A stretch of DNA of 64,000 nucleotides from Pseudomonas sp. GD04019 (lineage in GTDB: Bacteria; Pseudomonadota; Gammaproteobacteria; Pseudomonadales; Pseudomonadaceae). The stretch spans positions 62,001 through 126,000 of the forward strand of contig NZ_JAOEEA010000013.1 in NCBI RefSeq assembly GCF_029837695.1. Direction: 5' to 3'. Each line of letters opens with the position of its first letter. The first letter of the stretch is position 1. The translations under genes were made by a program, and so were the position numbers. Below the pieces are notes generated by a model. That model saw nothing but the letters and a program-made list of their open reading frames with translations. It did no database searches and was not told where the DNA came from. Shown in pieces: positions 17,093 to 25,109 of the stretch.

Positions 17093-18057
17093 TGGCTGGT
17101 GTGTTGCTGGCCGCTGAGTACCAGGCCGATGAAGCTGTCCTGCAGGAAGGCCTGAGCGGCGGCGCCAGCCTGCGGGTAGTCGATCTGCTGGCCGCGGAAG
17201 GCGAGGTAACCCTTGCCGTCGCGGGCGCCCAGCAGCAGCTTGTCGTGCTTGGCGAAGCCTTCGCTGCGCAGCGGTTGCAGCAGCTCGACGTTCTCCATGC
17301 CGAACAGGAACAGATCACGCTGGATCACCGACAGCGGCAAGCGGCTGCGCAGGGCCTGCAGCTCCAGGGTCCAGCTGCCGTTCTGCAGTGTCTTGGTCAG
17401 GTCGCCATGACCGCCCGGCACATGCAGGCTGGCACGCACCGCCGGCACGGCGGCCTTCTCCAGACCGAGGGCGATGGTGATGTCGGCGTACTCGGCCTTG
17501 GCCGCCTCGACCCGGTTGTCGCGCACCTGGACGAACTGCTTGGCCAGCCTGGCGGCGGTGGATGGCGACGCCAGTGTCTGCAGCGCCTGCTCATGGGTCA
17601 GCAGGACCTGGCGCTTGCCATCGACCTCGGCCTCGATGCGGTAGGCATCCAGCTTCACCTCGGTCAGGTCGCCCTGCACCGGCGCGTGGGCATGCACGCT
17701 GCTGCTCCACTCCTGGCCATCCTTGCTCACCAGCAGGTGCAGGCTGACCGGCACCACGCGACCATCTGCAGCCTTGGCCTGACCGTGCAGCAGCACGTCG
17801 CCGATCACAGCATCGTCGGCGTAATCATGGGCATTGCGGAACAGAACGGTTCTAGCCGTCTGGTCCAGTTCGACGCGACCGTGCTCATCGTCCAGGGCAA
17901 TGCGGTTGCAGCTGGTCAGCGGCGCCAACGGGCAACCGCTGGCGTTGGCGAAGGTGTGCACGCCACGACCACTGAATGCTTCGGCATGGGCCAGGCTGGA
18001 GAGCAGCCCCAGGGCCAGTGGCAAGGCGCTGCGTGATAGAAACTTCGACACATCCAT
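17089..18057 (-). CDS. Secreted protein of unknown function
   Basis: A 322-residue protein with a clear signal peptide (residues 1-25, ending LAHA-EAF). The mature part begins with a Cys pair (CPLAPLTSC, about residues 42-50), has a beta-rich middle, and includes the segments GKRQVLLTHEQALQTL and VIQRDLFLFGMENVELL. I recognise no family. It lies between the GT2 gene (9 bases) and the ferritin-like gene (4-base overlap), so it belongs to the same transcript. Location is probably periplasmic. Confidence 0.72.
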   Translation of the reverse strand: MDVSKFLSRSALPLALGLLSSLAHAEAFSGRGVHTFANASGCPLAPLTSCNRIALDDEHGRVELDQTARTVLFRNAHDYADDAVIGDVLLHGQAKAADGRVVPVSLHLLVSKDGQEWSSSVHAHAPVQGDLTEVKLDAYRIEAEVDGKRQVLLTHEQALQTLASPSTAARLAKQFVQVRDNRVEAAKAEYADITIALGLEKAAVPAVRASLHVPGGHGDLTKTLQNGSWTLELQALRSRLPLSVIQRDLFLFGMENVELLQPLRSEGFAKHDKLLLGARDGKGYLAFRGQQIDYPQAGAAAQAFLQDSFIGLVLSGQQHTSQ

Positions 18058-18066
18058 GGTCGTTCC

Positions 18067-19098
18067 TCAGTGAATGGCGGGCTTGTGGTAGGACAGGGCC
18101 TGGGCATCGGCGTCGCTGCGGCCCAGGGTATTGATGCCGAGGCCGCGGGCCAGGGCGCCGCACATGTCGACGGCGGAGAACGCGACTATTAGGCCCATGG
18201 CGCCGAGCCGGCGCAGCCCGTGCACGGGCGGCAGGTCCTGCCGGTTGAGCGTGCGCAGGCTGAACCCCAGACGCGCAAAGAGAATCGCCAGCGGTGCCAG
18301 TGGGCCAGTGCGGGCGAGCCACTGCAGACGGTCCGGTAGATAGGCGCGGACCAGGTAAGGCGTCAGGCCGACCGAGTCCTGACCGCGCATCCAGCGCAGT
18401 TTGAGCGCTTCGCCACGGGAATCCGGCAGGCGATGCTCGGTGTGCGCAGCAGCGGCGTAATGCAGGGCCACACCAGCGGCCTGCAGGTTGAGGCCGAGTA
18501 CCTGGCAATGCGCACGGTACACGCCATCCAGCGCCCGGTAGGCATGCTCGGCGAACACCTCGCGGCGGAACACCACGTTGTTGGCGTAGAAGTTACGGGT
18601 AGCCTCGGCCTGCAACGGGCTGGGGAAGTACATGAAGTCGATGGTGGTCAGGGCCGTGCCGGCCAGGCTGCTGCTGTAACTGGTACGCCCAGCCACCACA
18701 GCCGGTGGCTGCTCGGCGCACAGGGGCAGGAGCAGCTGTTCGAGCCAGTCGGCAGCCGGGATGCAGTCAGCATCGGCGAACACCACGTGATCGCAACGCG
18801 CCGCATCAGTGGCGGCGAAGCCGAGGTTCTTCGCCGAGTAGTAGCCGGTGCTGGCGTCGATCAGCACGAACTGCAGCGCCAGGCCGGAGCTGCGAACCAG
18901 CTCGGCGCAGGTTTCCGCCGGCAGACCATCGTGGGTCACCACCACCTGGGCCAGGCGGCTCAGCGCCAGGCTCTGGCCCTTGAGGTGTTCAAACAGGCGA
19001 CCGAGGCTACCGGCCACCTTGGCCAGGTCGGCGCCGCCGCGCAGGTTGTTGGTTTCCAGTACCAGGGCCGTACGTGCGGCCAGATCGTGCAGGTTCAT
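18067..19098 (-). CDS. Family 2 glycosyltransferase
   Basis: A 343-residue protein with the GT-A fold order: NLRGGADLAKV, VVTHDGLPAETCAEL, the nucleotide-sugar DxD-type site HVVFADADCIPAADWLEQLL, and the segment FYANNVVFRREVF. A later WMRGQDSVGLTPYLV and two C-terminal hydrophobic stretches suggest inner-membrane attachment. The start at 19098 has AGGGGCAAGG just upstream. It is the promoter-proximal gene of the four-gene run 15276-19098, following a large hairpin element. Confidence 0.8.
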   Translation of the reverse strand: MNLHDLAARTALVLETNNLRGGADLAKVAGSLGRLFEHLKGQSLALSRLAQVVVTHDGLPAETCAELVRSSGLALQFVLIDASTGYYSAKNLGFAATDAARCDHVVFADADCIPAADWLEQLLLPLCAEQPPAVVAGRTSYSSSLAGTALTTIDFMYFPSPLQAEATRNFYANNVVFRREVFAEHAYRALDGVYRAHCQVLGLNLQAAGVALHYAAAAHTEHRLPDSRGEALKLRWMRGQDSVGLTPYLVRAYLPDRLQWLARTGPLAPLAILFARLGFSLRTLNRQDLPPVHGLRRLGAMGLIVAFSAVDMCGALARGLGINTLGRSDADAQALSYHKPAIH

Positions 19099-19184
19099 CC
19101 TTGCCCCTCGGTTCATCCATGAGCGATGACGGCAGCCTAGCAGGCAGCCATCCGCTCCGACTTGCGCCAGCTCACGTCGGTGGC

Positions 19185-19340
19185 AGAGACCGCTCAAAGT
19201 CTCGCGAGCTAGAGCCAGGCTAGGCAAAAACAGGCGAGGACGCGCAGTTTACTGCGGTAAATGAGCAGTCCGAGACGCCGCGTCCCGGCCTGTTTTTAAC
19301 GACGTATGGCCGACGCGCAGCAGACTTTGAAAAGGTCTCT
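19185..19340. repeat. Nested palindromic element between the SDR and GT2 genes
   Basis: A 156-base unit. The outer ends (AGAGACCGCTCAAAGTCT at 19185-19202 and AGACTTTGAAAAGGTCTCT at 19322-19340) are imperfect inverted repeats. Inside, 19-base arms at 19226-19244 and 19279-19297 pair with two mismatches (AAAAACAGGC with GCCTGTTTTT at their tips), and TTTAC-TGCG-GTAAA forms a small hairpin in the loop. The unit meets the SDR stop codon exactly. Read on the minus strand, the inner hairpin ends in five T residues, so it could terminate the SDR transcript. The nested layout resembles a MITE or structured intergenic repeat. Confidence 0.6.
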
Positions 19341-20164
19341 CAGACGGTACCGCCTTTCATCCGGTCAAGCAGGCGGTCCGGCAGCAGGCGATTGAGCACG
19401 CGGAACAACTTGGCCGGCACCGTCACCGGGTAGCGGGTGCGCGGCACGCGACTGTCCAGCGCGCGCAGCACGGCCTCGGCCACCGCCTCGGCCGGCAGGG
19501 TGTACTTCACCGCGGCTCCCTCCTTGGCCAGTCGCTCCTCCATCAGCGCATAGCTGGCGACATGGGCGCCGCGACTGGTATCCACGTGCTTGCGCAGGGC
19601 CAACAGGCTGTTGGCGCGGAAGCGCGCGATGATCGGGCCCGGCTCGATCAGCACCGCCTCGATGCCACTGCCGGCCAGTTCCAGGCGCAGGGTGTCGACC
19701 AACCCCTCCATGGCGAACTTGGAAGCGTTGTAGGCGCCGCGCAGCGGCAACGCGGCGTAGCCGAGCACCGAGCTGTTGAACAGGATGCGGCCGTGGCCCT
19801 GGCGGCGCATGACCGGCAGCACCGCGGCGGTCAGCTCGATGGGGCCGAACAGGTTGCTCTCGAACTGCTCGCGCCAGGCCACGCGCGGCAGATCCTCGAT
19901 GGCGCCGGGCTGGCCGTAGCCGGCGTTGTTGAACAGCGCATCCAGGCCACCGCCGCTCTGCTCCAGCACCCAGGCCAGAGCCGCGGCGATGCTAGCGGAG
20001 TCGTCCAGGTCCAGGCGCACCGCCTCGAAGCCTTCGGCCTGCAGGCGGGCGACATCTTCGGCCTTGCGCGCCGAGGCGAACACTCGCCAGCCGGCAGCGC
20101 GGCAGGCCAGCGCGGTGGCATGGCCGATGCCCGAGGAACAGCCGGTGATCAGGATGGTGCGCAT
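19340..20164 (-). CDS. Short-chain dehydrogenase/reductase
   Basis: A 274-residue classical SDR. The NAD(P)-binding motif is TGCSSGIGHATA (residues 7-18), followed by NNAGYGQPGA (NNAG), the catalytic Ser in LFNSSVLGYAALP, and YNASK (Y-x-x-x-K). The C-terminal FRVLNRLLPDRLLDRM is amphipathic and could bind the membrane. The ATG at 20164 is preferred because the Rossmann strand starts immediately after it. Substrate cannot be predicted; relatives act on lipids, sterols or retinal-like compounds. Confidence 0.88.
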   Translation of the reverse strand: MRTILITGCSSGIGHATALACRAAGWRVFASARKAEDVARLQAEGFEAVRLDLDDSASIAAALAWVLEQSGGGLDALFNNAGYGQPGAIEDLPRVAWREQFESNLFGPIELTAAVLPVMRRQGHGRILFNSSVLGYAALPLRGAYNASKFAMEGLVDTLRLELAGSGIEAVLIEPGPIIARFRANSLLALRKHVDTSRGAHVASYALMEERLAKEGAAVKYTLPAEAVAEAVLRALDSRVPRTRYPVTVPAKLFRVLNRLLPDRLLDRMKGGTV

Positions 20165-20192
20165 GGGCCAACTCCCTGGCAGATAAATGAGG

Positions 20193-22340
20193 TCAGGCGA
20201 TTTCGCGACGGAACGGCGGCAAGGCGTTGAGGATCGCCTTGCCATAGCGCTGGGTCACCACGCGGCGATCCAGCAGGGTGATGGTGCCGCGGTCAGCCTC
20301 GGTGCGCAGCAGGCGGCCGCAGGCCTGGATCAGGCGCAGCGAGGCGTCGGGCACGGCGATTTCCATGAACGGGTTGCCGCCACGCGCCTCGATCCACTCG
20401 GCCAGCGCCGCCTCCACCGGGTCGTCCGGCACGGCAAAGGGGATCTTGGCGATCACCACATGCTCGCAATAGGCACCCGGCAGGTCGACGCCCTCGGCGA
20501 AGCTGGCCAGGCCAAACAGCACGCTCTCCTCGCCATCGTCGACCCGAGCCTTGTGCTTGTTCAGGGTCTCCTGCTTGGACAGGTTGCCCTGGATCAACAC
20601 ACGCTTGCGCCAATCGCGGTCGAGGCCATCTAACACGTCCTGCATCTGCTTGCGCGAGGAATACAGCACCAGGGTGCCGCGTGCGCCCTTCACCAGCTCC
20701 GGCAGGTCGCGAATGATCGCGGCCGTGTGGGCAGCGGCATCGCGCGGATCGGCCTTGAGGTCCGGCACTCGCAGCACGCCGGCGTCGGCATGGTGGAACG
20801 GACTGGGCACCACGGCGGTGACCGCCGCCTTGGGTAGGCCGGAGCGCATGCGGAAACGGTCGAAAGTACCCAGCGCGGTCAGGGTGGCGGAGGTCACCAG
20901 GGCGCCGTAGGCGACATTCCACAGATTGCGGCGCAGGGTCTCGGCGGCCAGGATCGGGCTGGCATTGACCTCGATATCGAACAGCGCACCGCCCTCGGCC
21001 AGGGTCAGCCAGCGCGCCATTGGCGGGCTGTCTTCCGGGTCCTCGACGGTGAAGGCGGTCCACAACTCCCAGTTGCCCTGGGCGCGGGCCAGCAGGCTGC
21101 CGAACAGCGGATACCACTCCTCGGCCTGGTGGCTGGCGATACCCAAGCTAGTGCCCTCGTCGTCCATCGCCTGCTTGAGCAGCTCGGTGAGGCGGGTGAA
21201 CAGGTCGGTGAGCTTGGCGAAGCCCTTCTTCAGTTCGATGCCCAGTTCGCGCAGGTGCTCGGGCACCAGGCCGCCCTCGAATCGATGGCGCGGACGCTCG
21301 CGGCCTTCCATGTCTTCGCCGGCGCGAAAATCGGCCAGCTGCTCGCAGGCGCTGAACATGAACTGCTGCTGCGTCCTGAGTTCCCTTGCCTGGTCCGGCA
21401 CCTGCTCGATCAGCCGGCCGAGGTCGCCGGGAAGCGGATGCTGGGCCAGCAGTTTGGTCAGATTCTTCTCCACCTGGCCGAGCCAGTCGGCGGTGCTGCG
21501 CAGGCGGGTGAAATGGGCGAAGTGGCCGATGGCCTTGTCCGGCAGGTGGTGACCTTCGTCGAACACGTAGAGCGTCTCGCGCGGGTCCGGCAGCACGGCG
21601 CCGCCGCCTAACGCGAGGTCGGCCAGGACCATGTCGTGGTTGGTGACGATGACGTCGACCTTGGTCATGCCCTCGCGCGCCTTATAGAAGGCACACTGCT
21701 GGAAGTTCGGGCAGTGGCGGCTGGTGCACTGGCTGTGGTCGGTGGTCAGGGTGCCCCAGACCTGGTCCTCCAGCTCCTCGGGCCAGCTGTCGCGATCGCC
21801 GTCCCAGCGGTTGCCGGCGAGCTTCTCGATCATCTTGCTGTAGAGCTTCTGGCTATGTTCGTCGACGTCGATGCGGAAGCCTTCTTCCTCGAACATCTGC
21901 GCCGTGGCGCTCTGCGCCTGGCCGTCCTGTAGCAGCATGTCGAGCTTGGACAGGCACAGGTAGCGGCCACGGCCCTTGGCCAGGGCGAAGCTGAACTGCA
22001 GGCCGGCGTTGCGCATCAGGTCCGGCAGGTCCTTGTGCACGATCTGCTCCTGCAGCGCGACCGTAGCGGTGGCAATCACCAGGCGCTTGCCGGCGGCCTT
22101 GGCGGTGGGGATGGCGGCCAGGCTGTAGGCCACGGTCTTGCCGGTACCGGTGCCAGCCTCCACTGCCACCACGGCGGGCTCGCCGTCGCGCTGACCTTCG
22201 TCGTTGTGCTTGATGGTGCCCAGCACCTTGGCCACTTCGGCGATCATCAGGCGCTGGCCGTAGCGGGCCTTGAGCCCCTTGGCTTCGAGAAAACGGCTGT
22301 AGGCGCCCTGGATCTGGGACTTGAGTTCGGAGCTAAGCAT
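20193..22340 (-). CDS. dinG: ATP-dependent DNA helicase DinG
   Basis: A 715-residue XPD-like superfamily 2 helicase. Walker A is AGTGTGKT (62-69), the Walker B-like box is DEGH (261-264), and four cysteines (129, 205, 210, 216) form the expected Fe-S cluster site. C-terminal motifs include LVLYSSRKQM, GLASFAEGVDLPG and QACGRLLRTEADRG, the last being motif VI with the arginine finger. The protein unwinds 5'-to-3' on branched or R-loop DNA. It starts at 22340, with the divergent CopD-like gene 80 bases away. Confidence 0.95.
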   Translation of the reverse strand: MLSSELKSQIQGAYSRFLEAKGLKARYGQRLMIAEVAKVLGTIKHNDEGQRDGEPAVVAVEAGTGTGKTVAYSLAAIPTAKAAGKRLVIATATVALQEQIVHKDLPDLMRNAGLQFSFALAKGRGRYLCLSKLDMLLQDGQAQSATAQMFEEEGFRIDVDEHSQKLYSKMIEKLAGNRWDGDRDSWPEELEDQVWGTLTTDHSQCTSRHCPNFQQCAFYKAREGMTKVDVIVTNHDMVLADLALGGGAVLPDPRETLYVFDEGHHLPDKAIGHFAHFTRLRSTADWLGQVEKNLTKLLAQHPLPGDLGRLIEQVPDQARELRTQQQFMFSACEQLADFRAGEDMEGRERPRHRFEGGLVPEHLRELGIELKKGFAKLTDLFTRLTELLKQAMDDEGTSLGIASHQAEEWYPLFGSLLARAQGNWELWTAFTVEDPEDSPPMARWLTLAEGGALFDIEVNASPILAAETLRRNLWNVAYGALVTSATLTALGTFDRFRMRSGLPKAAVTAVVPSPFHHADAGVLRVPDLKADPRDAAAHTAAIIRDLPELVKGARGTLVLYSSRKQMQDVLDGLDRDWRKRVLIQGNLSKQETLNKHKARVDDGEESVLFGLASFAEGVDLPGAYCEHVVIAKIPFAVPDDPVEAALAEWIEARGGNPFMEIAVPDASLRLIQACGRLLRTEADRGTITLLDRRVVTQRYGKAILNALPPFRREIA

Positions 22341-22420
22341 GGGCGCGAAAAGGCTGGATAAATTTTCAGTAGTTTACCGATAGGTTATGCTCGCGCGCCA
22401 TCCCGCGACCGAGACTCCCG

Positions 22421-22885
22421 ATGACCGTCTTCTCTGCTCTCTATGCCGTGCACGTGCTGGCCGCCCTGGTCTGGGTCGGCGGCATGTTCTTCGCCTGGAT
22501 GATCCTGCGCCCGGCCGCCGTGGCCAAACTGCAGGCACCGGAACGCCTGAGCCTATGGCTGGAAGTGTTCCATCGCTTCTTCCTCTGGGTATGGATCGCC
22601 GTGCTGGTGCTGCCGGTTTCCGGTATGGGCATGCTGCATATGCGCTTCGCCGGTTTCGAGACGGCACCCCGCTATGTGCAGGTGATGATGGGCTTGTACC
22701 TGGTGATGCTGGCGCTGTTCCTGCGCGTACGCTTCCTGCAGTTGCCGCTGCTACGCCAGGCAGTGGACGCACAGAACTGGCCGGCCGGTGGCGAGGCGCT
22801 CGGACGTATCCGTCGCCTGGTGGGAAGCAATCTGCTGGTTGGGCTTGTCCTGGTGGCCATCGCAGCCGCCCGCCCGACTTTCTGA
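22421..22885 (+). CDS. CopD-family membrane protein
   Basis: A 154-residue protein with four membrane helices. The first holds HVLAALVWVGGMFFAWMILRP, whose His and Trp-Val-Gly-Gly pattern is typical of CopD/DUF2269-type proteins that bind haem or copper. Two more histidines lie in VFHRFFLWVW and GMLHMRF. Possible role: copper uptake or a b-type haem membrane protein. It starts 80 bases from dinG, divergently, and ends at a hairpin shared with the convergent lipoprotein gene. Confidence 0.75.
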   Translation: MTVFSALYAVHVLAALVWVGGMFFAWMILRPAAVAKLQAPERLSLWLEVFHRFFLWVWIAVLVLPVSGMGMLHMRFAGFETAPRYVQVMMGLYLVMLALFLRVRFLQLPLLRQAVDAQNWPAGGEALGRIRRLVGSNLLVGLVLVAIAAARPTF

Positions 22886-22899
22886 CGAGGCTAAATCGG

Positions 22900-22929
22900 C
22901 TCCCGCACCACCCTAAGATGGTGCGGGAG
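22900..22929. terminator. Hairpin between convergent genes
   Basis: Perfect 11-base arms CTCCCGCACCA and TGGTGCGGGAG around an 8-base loop, between the CopD-like gene (ends 22885) and the OmpA-like lipoprotein gene (ends 22949). No strong T-run follows on either strand, but position suggests a shared terminator. Confidence 0.6.
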
Positions 22930-22948
22930 TGGATCACCGCCAAAAGCG

Positions 22949-23686
22949 TTATTGCGCGGGTTGCGCCTCGACCGAAGCCTCGACCCGACGGTTGACGGCA
23001 CGTCCCTCGTCGGTGCCATTGTCGGCCACCGGGCGAGACTCGCCGTAACCTACCGACGACACCCGATCACCCGAGACCCCGTACTGGTTGACCAGCACGT
23101 CACGCACGGCATTGGCGCGCCGCTCGGAGAGACCCTGGTTGTAGGCATCGGAGCCGTTTGAGTCGGTGTGACCTTCCACGGTGGTGCTGGTCTGCGGGTA
23201 CTGGCTCATGAAGTCGGCCACGGCCTTGATATCGGCCTGGCTCTCTTGCTTGACCACAGACTTGTCGTAATCGAACTTGACGTCCAGCTCGACACGCACC
23301 GGCTCACCTGCATCGACTACAGGCTCAGCGGCAGGGGCGGTATCCGGGTAGGTGGGAAGCGGGCAACCGTTGTGCCGTACCGGAGTGTTGGGCGGGGTAT
23401 CGGGGCAACGGTCGCGGCGATCGAATACACCGTCGCCATCCTCGTCGCCATCCTGGGCATAGCAGATCAGAGTTCCGATGACCGCACCGGCCACGGCACC
23501 TCCAGCTGCCCAAGTAGAACTTTCGATGGCGCCAAGACCTCCTCCGGCCAGGCCGCCAATCGCCGTGCAAATGGGCCAGTTCCCTTGGTTGAGCGGCGCA
23601 TCTCCCGTACTGGAAGTTGTGACGCAACCAGAGAGAACACTACTGACCAAGAGAAGGGGTACAACTGCCCTTGAGATGCTTCTCAT
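22949..23686 (-). CDS. OmpA-family lipoprotein with a TSP3-like linker
   Basis: A 245-residue protein: signal peptide and lipobox VLSGC (Cys21), a glycine-zipper-like stretch (GGLAGGGLGAIESSTWAAGGAVAGAVIG, key part GGLAGGGLGA), then an acidic linker DGDEDGDGVFDRRDRCPDTP like the Ca-binding type 3 repeats of OprF-type proteins. The OmpA peptidoglycan-binding domain follows (about 128-240: VEGHTDSNGSDAYNQGLSERRA, key part VEGHTDSNG). It is an outer-membrane lipoprotein, a paralogue of the gene at 23819. AGGAG lies 8 bases before the ATG but sits inside a stable hairpin, so translation is probably controlled. Confidence 0.88.
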   Translation of the reverse strand: MRSISRAVVPLLLVSSVLSGCVTTSSTGDAPLNQGNWPICTAIGGLAGGGLGAIESSTWAAGGAVAGAVIGTLICYAQDGDEDGDGVFDRRDRCPDTPPNTPVRHNGCPLPTYPDTAPAAEPVVDAGEPVRVELDVKFDYDKSVVKQESQADIKAVADFMSQYPQTSTTVEGHTDSNGSDAYNQGLSERRANAVRDVLVNQYGVSGDRVSSVGYGESRPVADNGTDEGRAVNRRVEASVEAQPAQ

Positions 23687-23694
23687 GGCGGGAT

Positions 23695-23732
23695 CTCCTG
23701 TGTCACCGGTTCGATTACCGGTAACACAGGAG
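23695..23732 (-). promoter_or_regulatory. Leader hairpin that sequesters the Shine-Dalgarno sequence
   Basis: In the mRNA (minus strand) the arms CUCCUGUGUUACCGGU and ACCGGUGACACAGGAG pair over 16 positions (15 Watson-Crick pairs and one U-G) around the loop AAUCGA. The last five bases of the 3' arm are AGGAG, the only Shine-Dalgarno of the lipoprotein gene, 8 bases before its AUG. The structure would block ribosome entry unless opened by temperature, a protein, a small RNA or an alternative fold. As DNA it is also a palindrome and could be an operator. Confidence 0.6.
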
Positions 23733-23764
23733 TAAAGACCCGTCCCCTAAAGTGTACAAGCCAG

Positions 23765-23809
23765 TCCCGGTGGACGACTGCGCAGTATGCTGCAGCCGCC
23801 TTGCCGGGA
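23765..23809 (-). terminator. Imperfect hairpin behind the second OmpA-like lipoprotein gene
   Basis: Outer arms TCCCGG (23765-23770) and CCGGGA (23804-23809), with further imperfect pairing inside (ACTGCGCAG with CTGCAG). It lies about 10 bases past the stop codon at 23819 and before the leader of the next lipoprotein gene. There is no T-run. It may be a terminator or a processing structure. Confidence 0.35.
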
Positions 23810-23818
23810 TATGACTAC

Positions 23819-24445
23819 TTAGGGGCGAGCTTCAACCTCGGCTTCCACGCGACGGTTGATGGCACGGCCATCGCTGGTGGAGTTGTCAGCCACCGGGCGG
23901 CTTTCGCCATAACCCACCGAGCTCACGCGGTCACCACCGACGCCATACTGGTTGACCAGTACGTCACGCACGGCGTTGGCACGACGCTCGGACAGACCCT
24001 GGTTGTATGCGTCGGTACCGACGGAGTCGGTGTGACCTTCAACCACGGTGCTGGTGGACGGATACTGGCTCATGAAATCGGCCAGTGCCTTGATGTCGCC
24101 TTGGCTTTCTTCTTTAACTACCGACTTGTCGAAGTCGAACTTGACGTCCAGCTCGACGCGTACCGGCTCGGCAGGCTCCGGAGTGACGGTCTCTTCGACC
24201 ACGGTCTCCTCGACCACTGCCACTTGCTCTTCAGCGCCATGCACCCAGCAATACGCTGCGGCCATACCGGCGCCAATCAGCGCGCCGCCACCGGCCCATT
24301 CAGAGCTTTCGATCGCACCCAGTGCAGCACCGGTCACACCACCCACTGCCGCGCAAGTCGGCCAGTCGGTTTTCTGAATGCCAGCACAGCCGGTCAGCAG
24401 GCCGCTTGCCAGGATCAGGGGTACAGCTTTCCTTGTGATACTCAT
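23819..24445 (-). CDS. OmpA-family lipoprotein, paralogue of the downstream gene
   Basis: A 208-residue lipoprotein: signal peptide with lipobox LLTGC (Cys20), a glycine-rich stretch (GGVTGAALGAIESSEWAGGGALIGAG, key part GGVTGAALGA), a linker with VEETVVEETV, and an OmpA domain almost the same as that of the gene at 22949. About 85% of positions match by eye from EPVRVELDVKFDFDKS on. The linker differs: acidic VEET repeats instead of the TSP3-like DGDEDGDG segment. Start at 24445, with AGGAG about 10 bases upstream and no sequestering hairpin. Both copies likely arose by tandem duplication. Confidence 0.88.
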   Translation of the reverse strand: MSITRKAVPLILASGLLTGCAGIQKTDWPTCAAVGGVTGAALGAIESSEWAGGGALIGAGMAAAYCWVHGAEEQVAVVEETVVEETVTPEPAEPVRVELDVKFDFDKSVVKEESQGDIKALADFMSQYPSTSTVVEGHTDSVGTDAYNQGLSERRANAVRDVLVNQYGVGGDRVSSVGYGESRPVADNSTSDGRAINRRVEAEVEARP

Positions 24446-24607
24446 CTTCTTAGGTCTCCTGTAGGGAATCGGCATACAACCGACAGCAAAGAAGTAAAGA
24501 TGGCTTCCTTACTATCCGCCAGTTATAGGCAGTTTCCATACCAAGGTCCATAGGCCATTTCCAAGGAGCGCGATAGTCTTGGCATTCGTACTCGGGATTT
24601 TCACCAT

Positions 24608-25105
24608 ATGACTCACGCCCCATCCTCACGCACACCGCAGCAGGCCTTGGCCGCACTGCTGGATCATAATGCGCCGCAGCGCCTGTTGCTGGTCGGCGCC
24701 AGCCAGTTGCCGGCGGTAACCGCCTTCCAGGAAGCCCATCCGCAAACCCTGCTGGCCCATGCTCCGGCCGGGGCGTTACCGGCGGAACAGGCCGCACAGC
24801 GTTACGATCTTGCACTGGTGGTGGACTGCCTGGAGCACCTGCCCAAGCGCACCGCCCTGGAATTGCTCGGCGGCATCCGCAACCTCAACGCCAGTCGCCT
24901 GGCCGTGCTGGTCGATCTGGCCGCCTGCGGCTGGCAGGAAACCGAGCTGTTCGCCCTGGCCCTGCAGGCCAGCGAGAGCTTCCAGCGCGAGGGCCAGACG
25001 CTGACCCTGTTCACCTACGACCTGCGCGATTACAAGCAGGTTCCGGATTGGCTCAACGCCAAGTTCTGGGCCAATCCGCAGAACTTCGGCAAGTACTGGT
25101 GGTGA
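24608..25105 (+). CDS. DUF6231-like protein (methyltransferase-like fold)
   Basis: A 165-residue protein. The pattern RLLLVGASQLPAV resembles the first strand and glycine loop of Rossmann-like methyltransferases, and DLALVVDCLEHLPKRTALELLGGIRNL resembles their motif II-III. The C-terminus FWANPQNFGKYWW is characteristic. Catalytic ability is uncertain because the AdoMet-binding GxGxG motif is not complete. It overlaps no gene but ends 4 bases before the YchJ-like gene, so the two form an operon. Confidence 0.7.
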   Translation: MTHAPSSRTPQQALAALLDHNAPQRLLLVGASQLPAVTAFQEAHPQTLLAHAPAGALPAEQAAQRYDLALVVDCLEHLPKRTALELLGGIRNLNASRLAVLVDLAACGWQETELFALALQASESFQREGQTLTLFTYDLRDYKQVPDWLNAKFWANPQNFGKYWW

Positions 25106-25109
25106 TGCC

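Noticed and set aside
23701..23726. The ACCGGT pair as a stand-alone operator
   Set aside because: The palindrome extends to 16 bp arms that include the ribosome-binding site, so an RNA structure explains it better; protein binding is not excluded.
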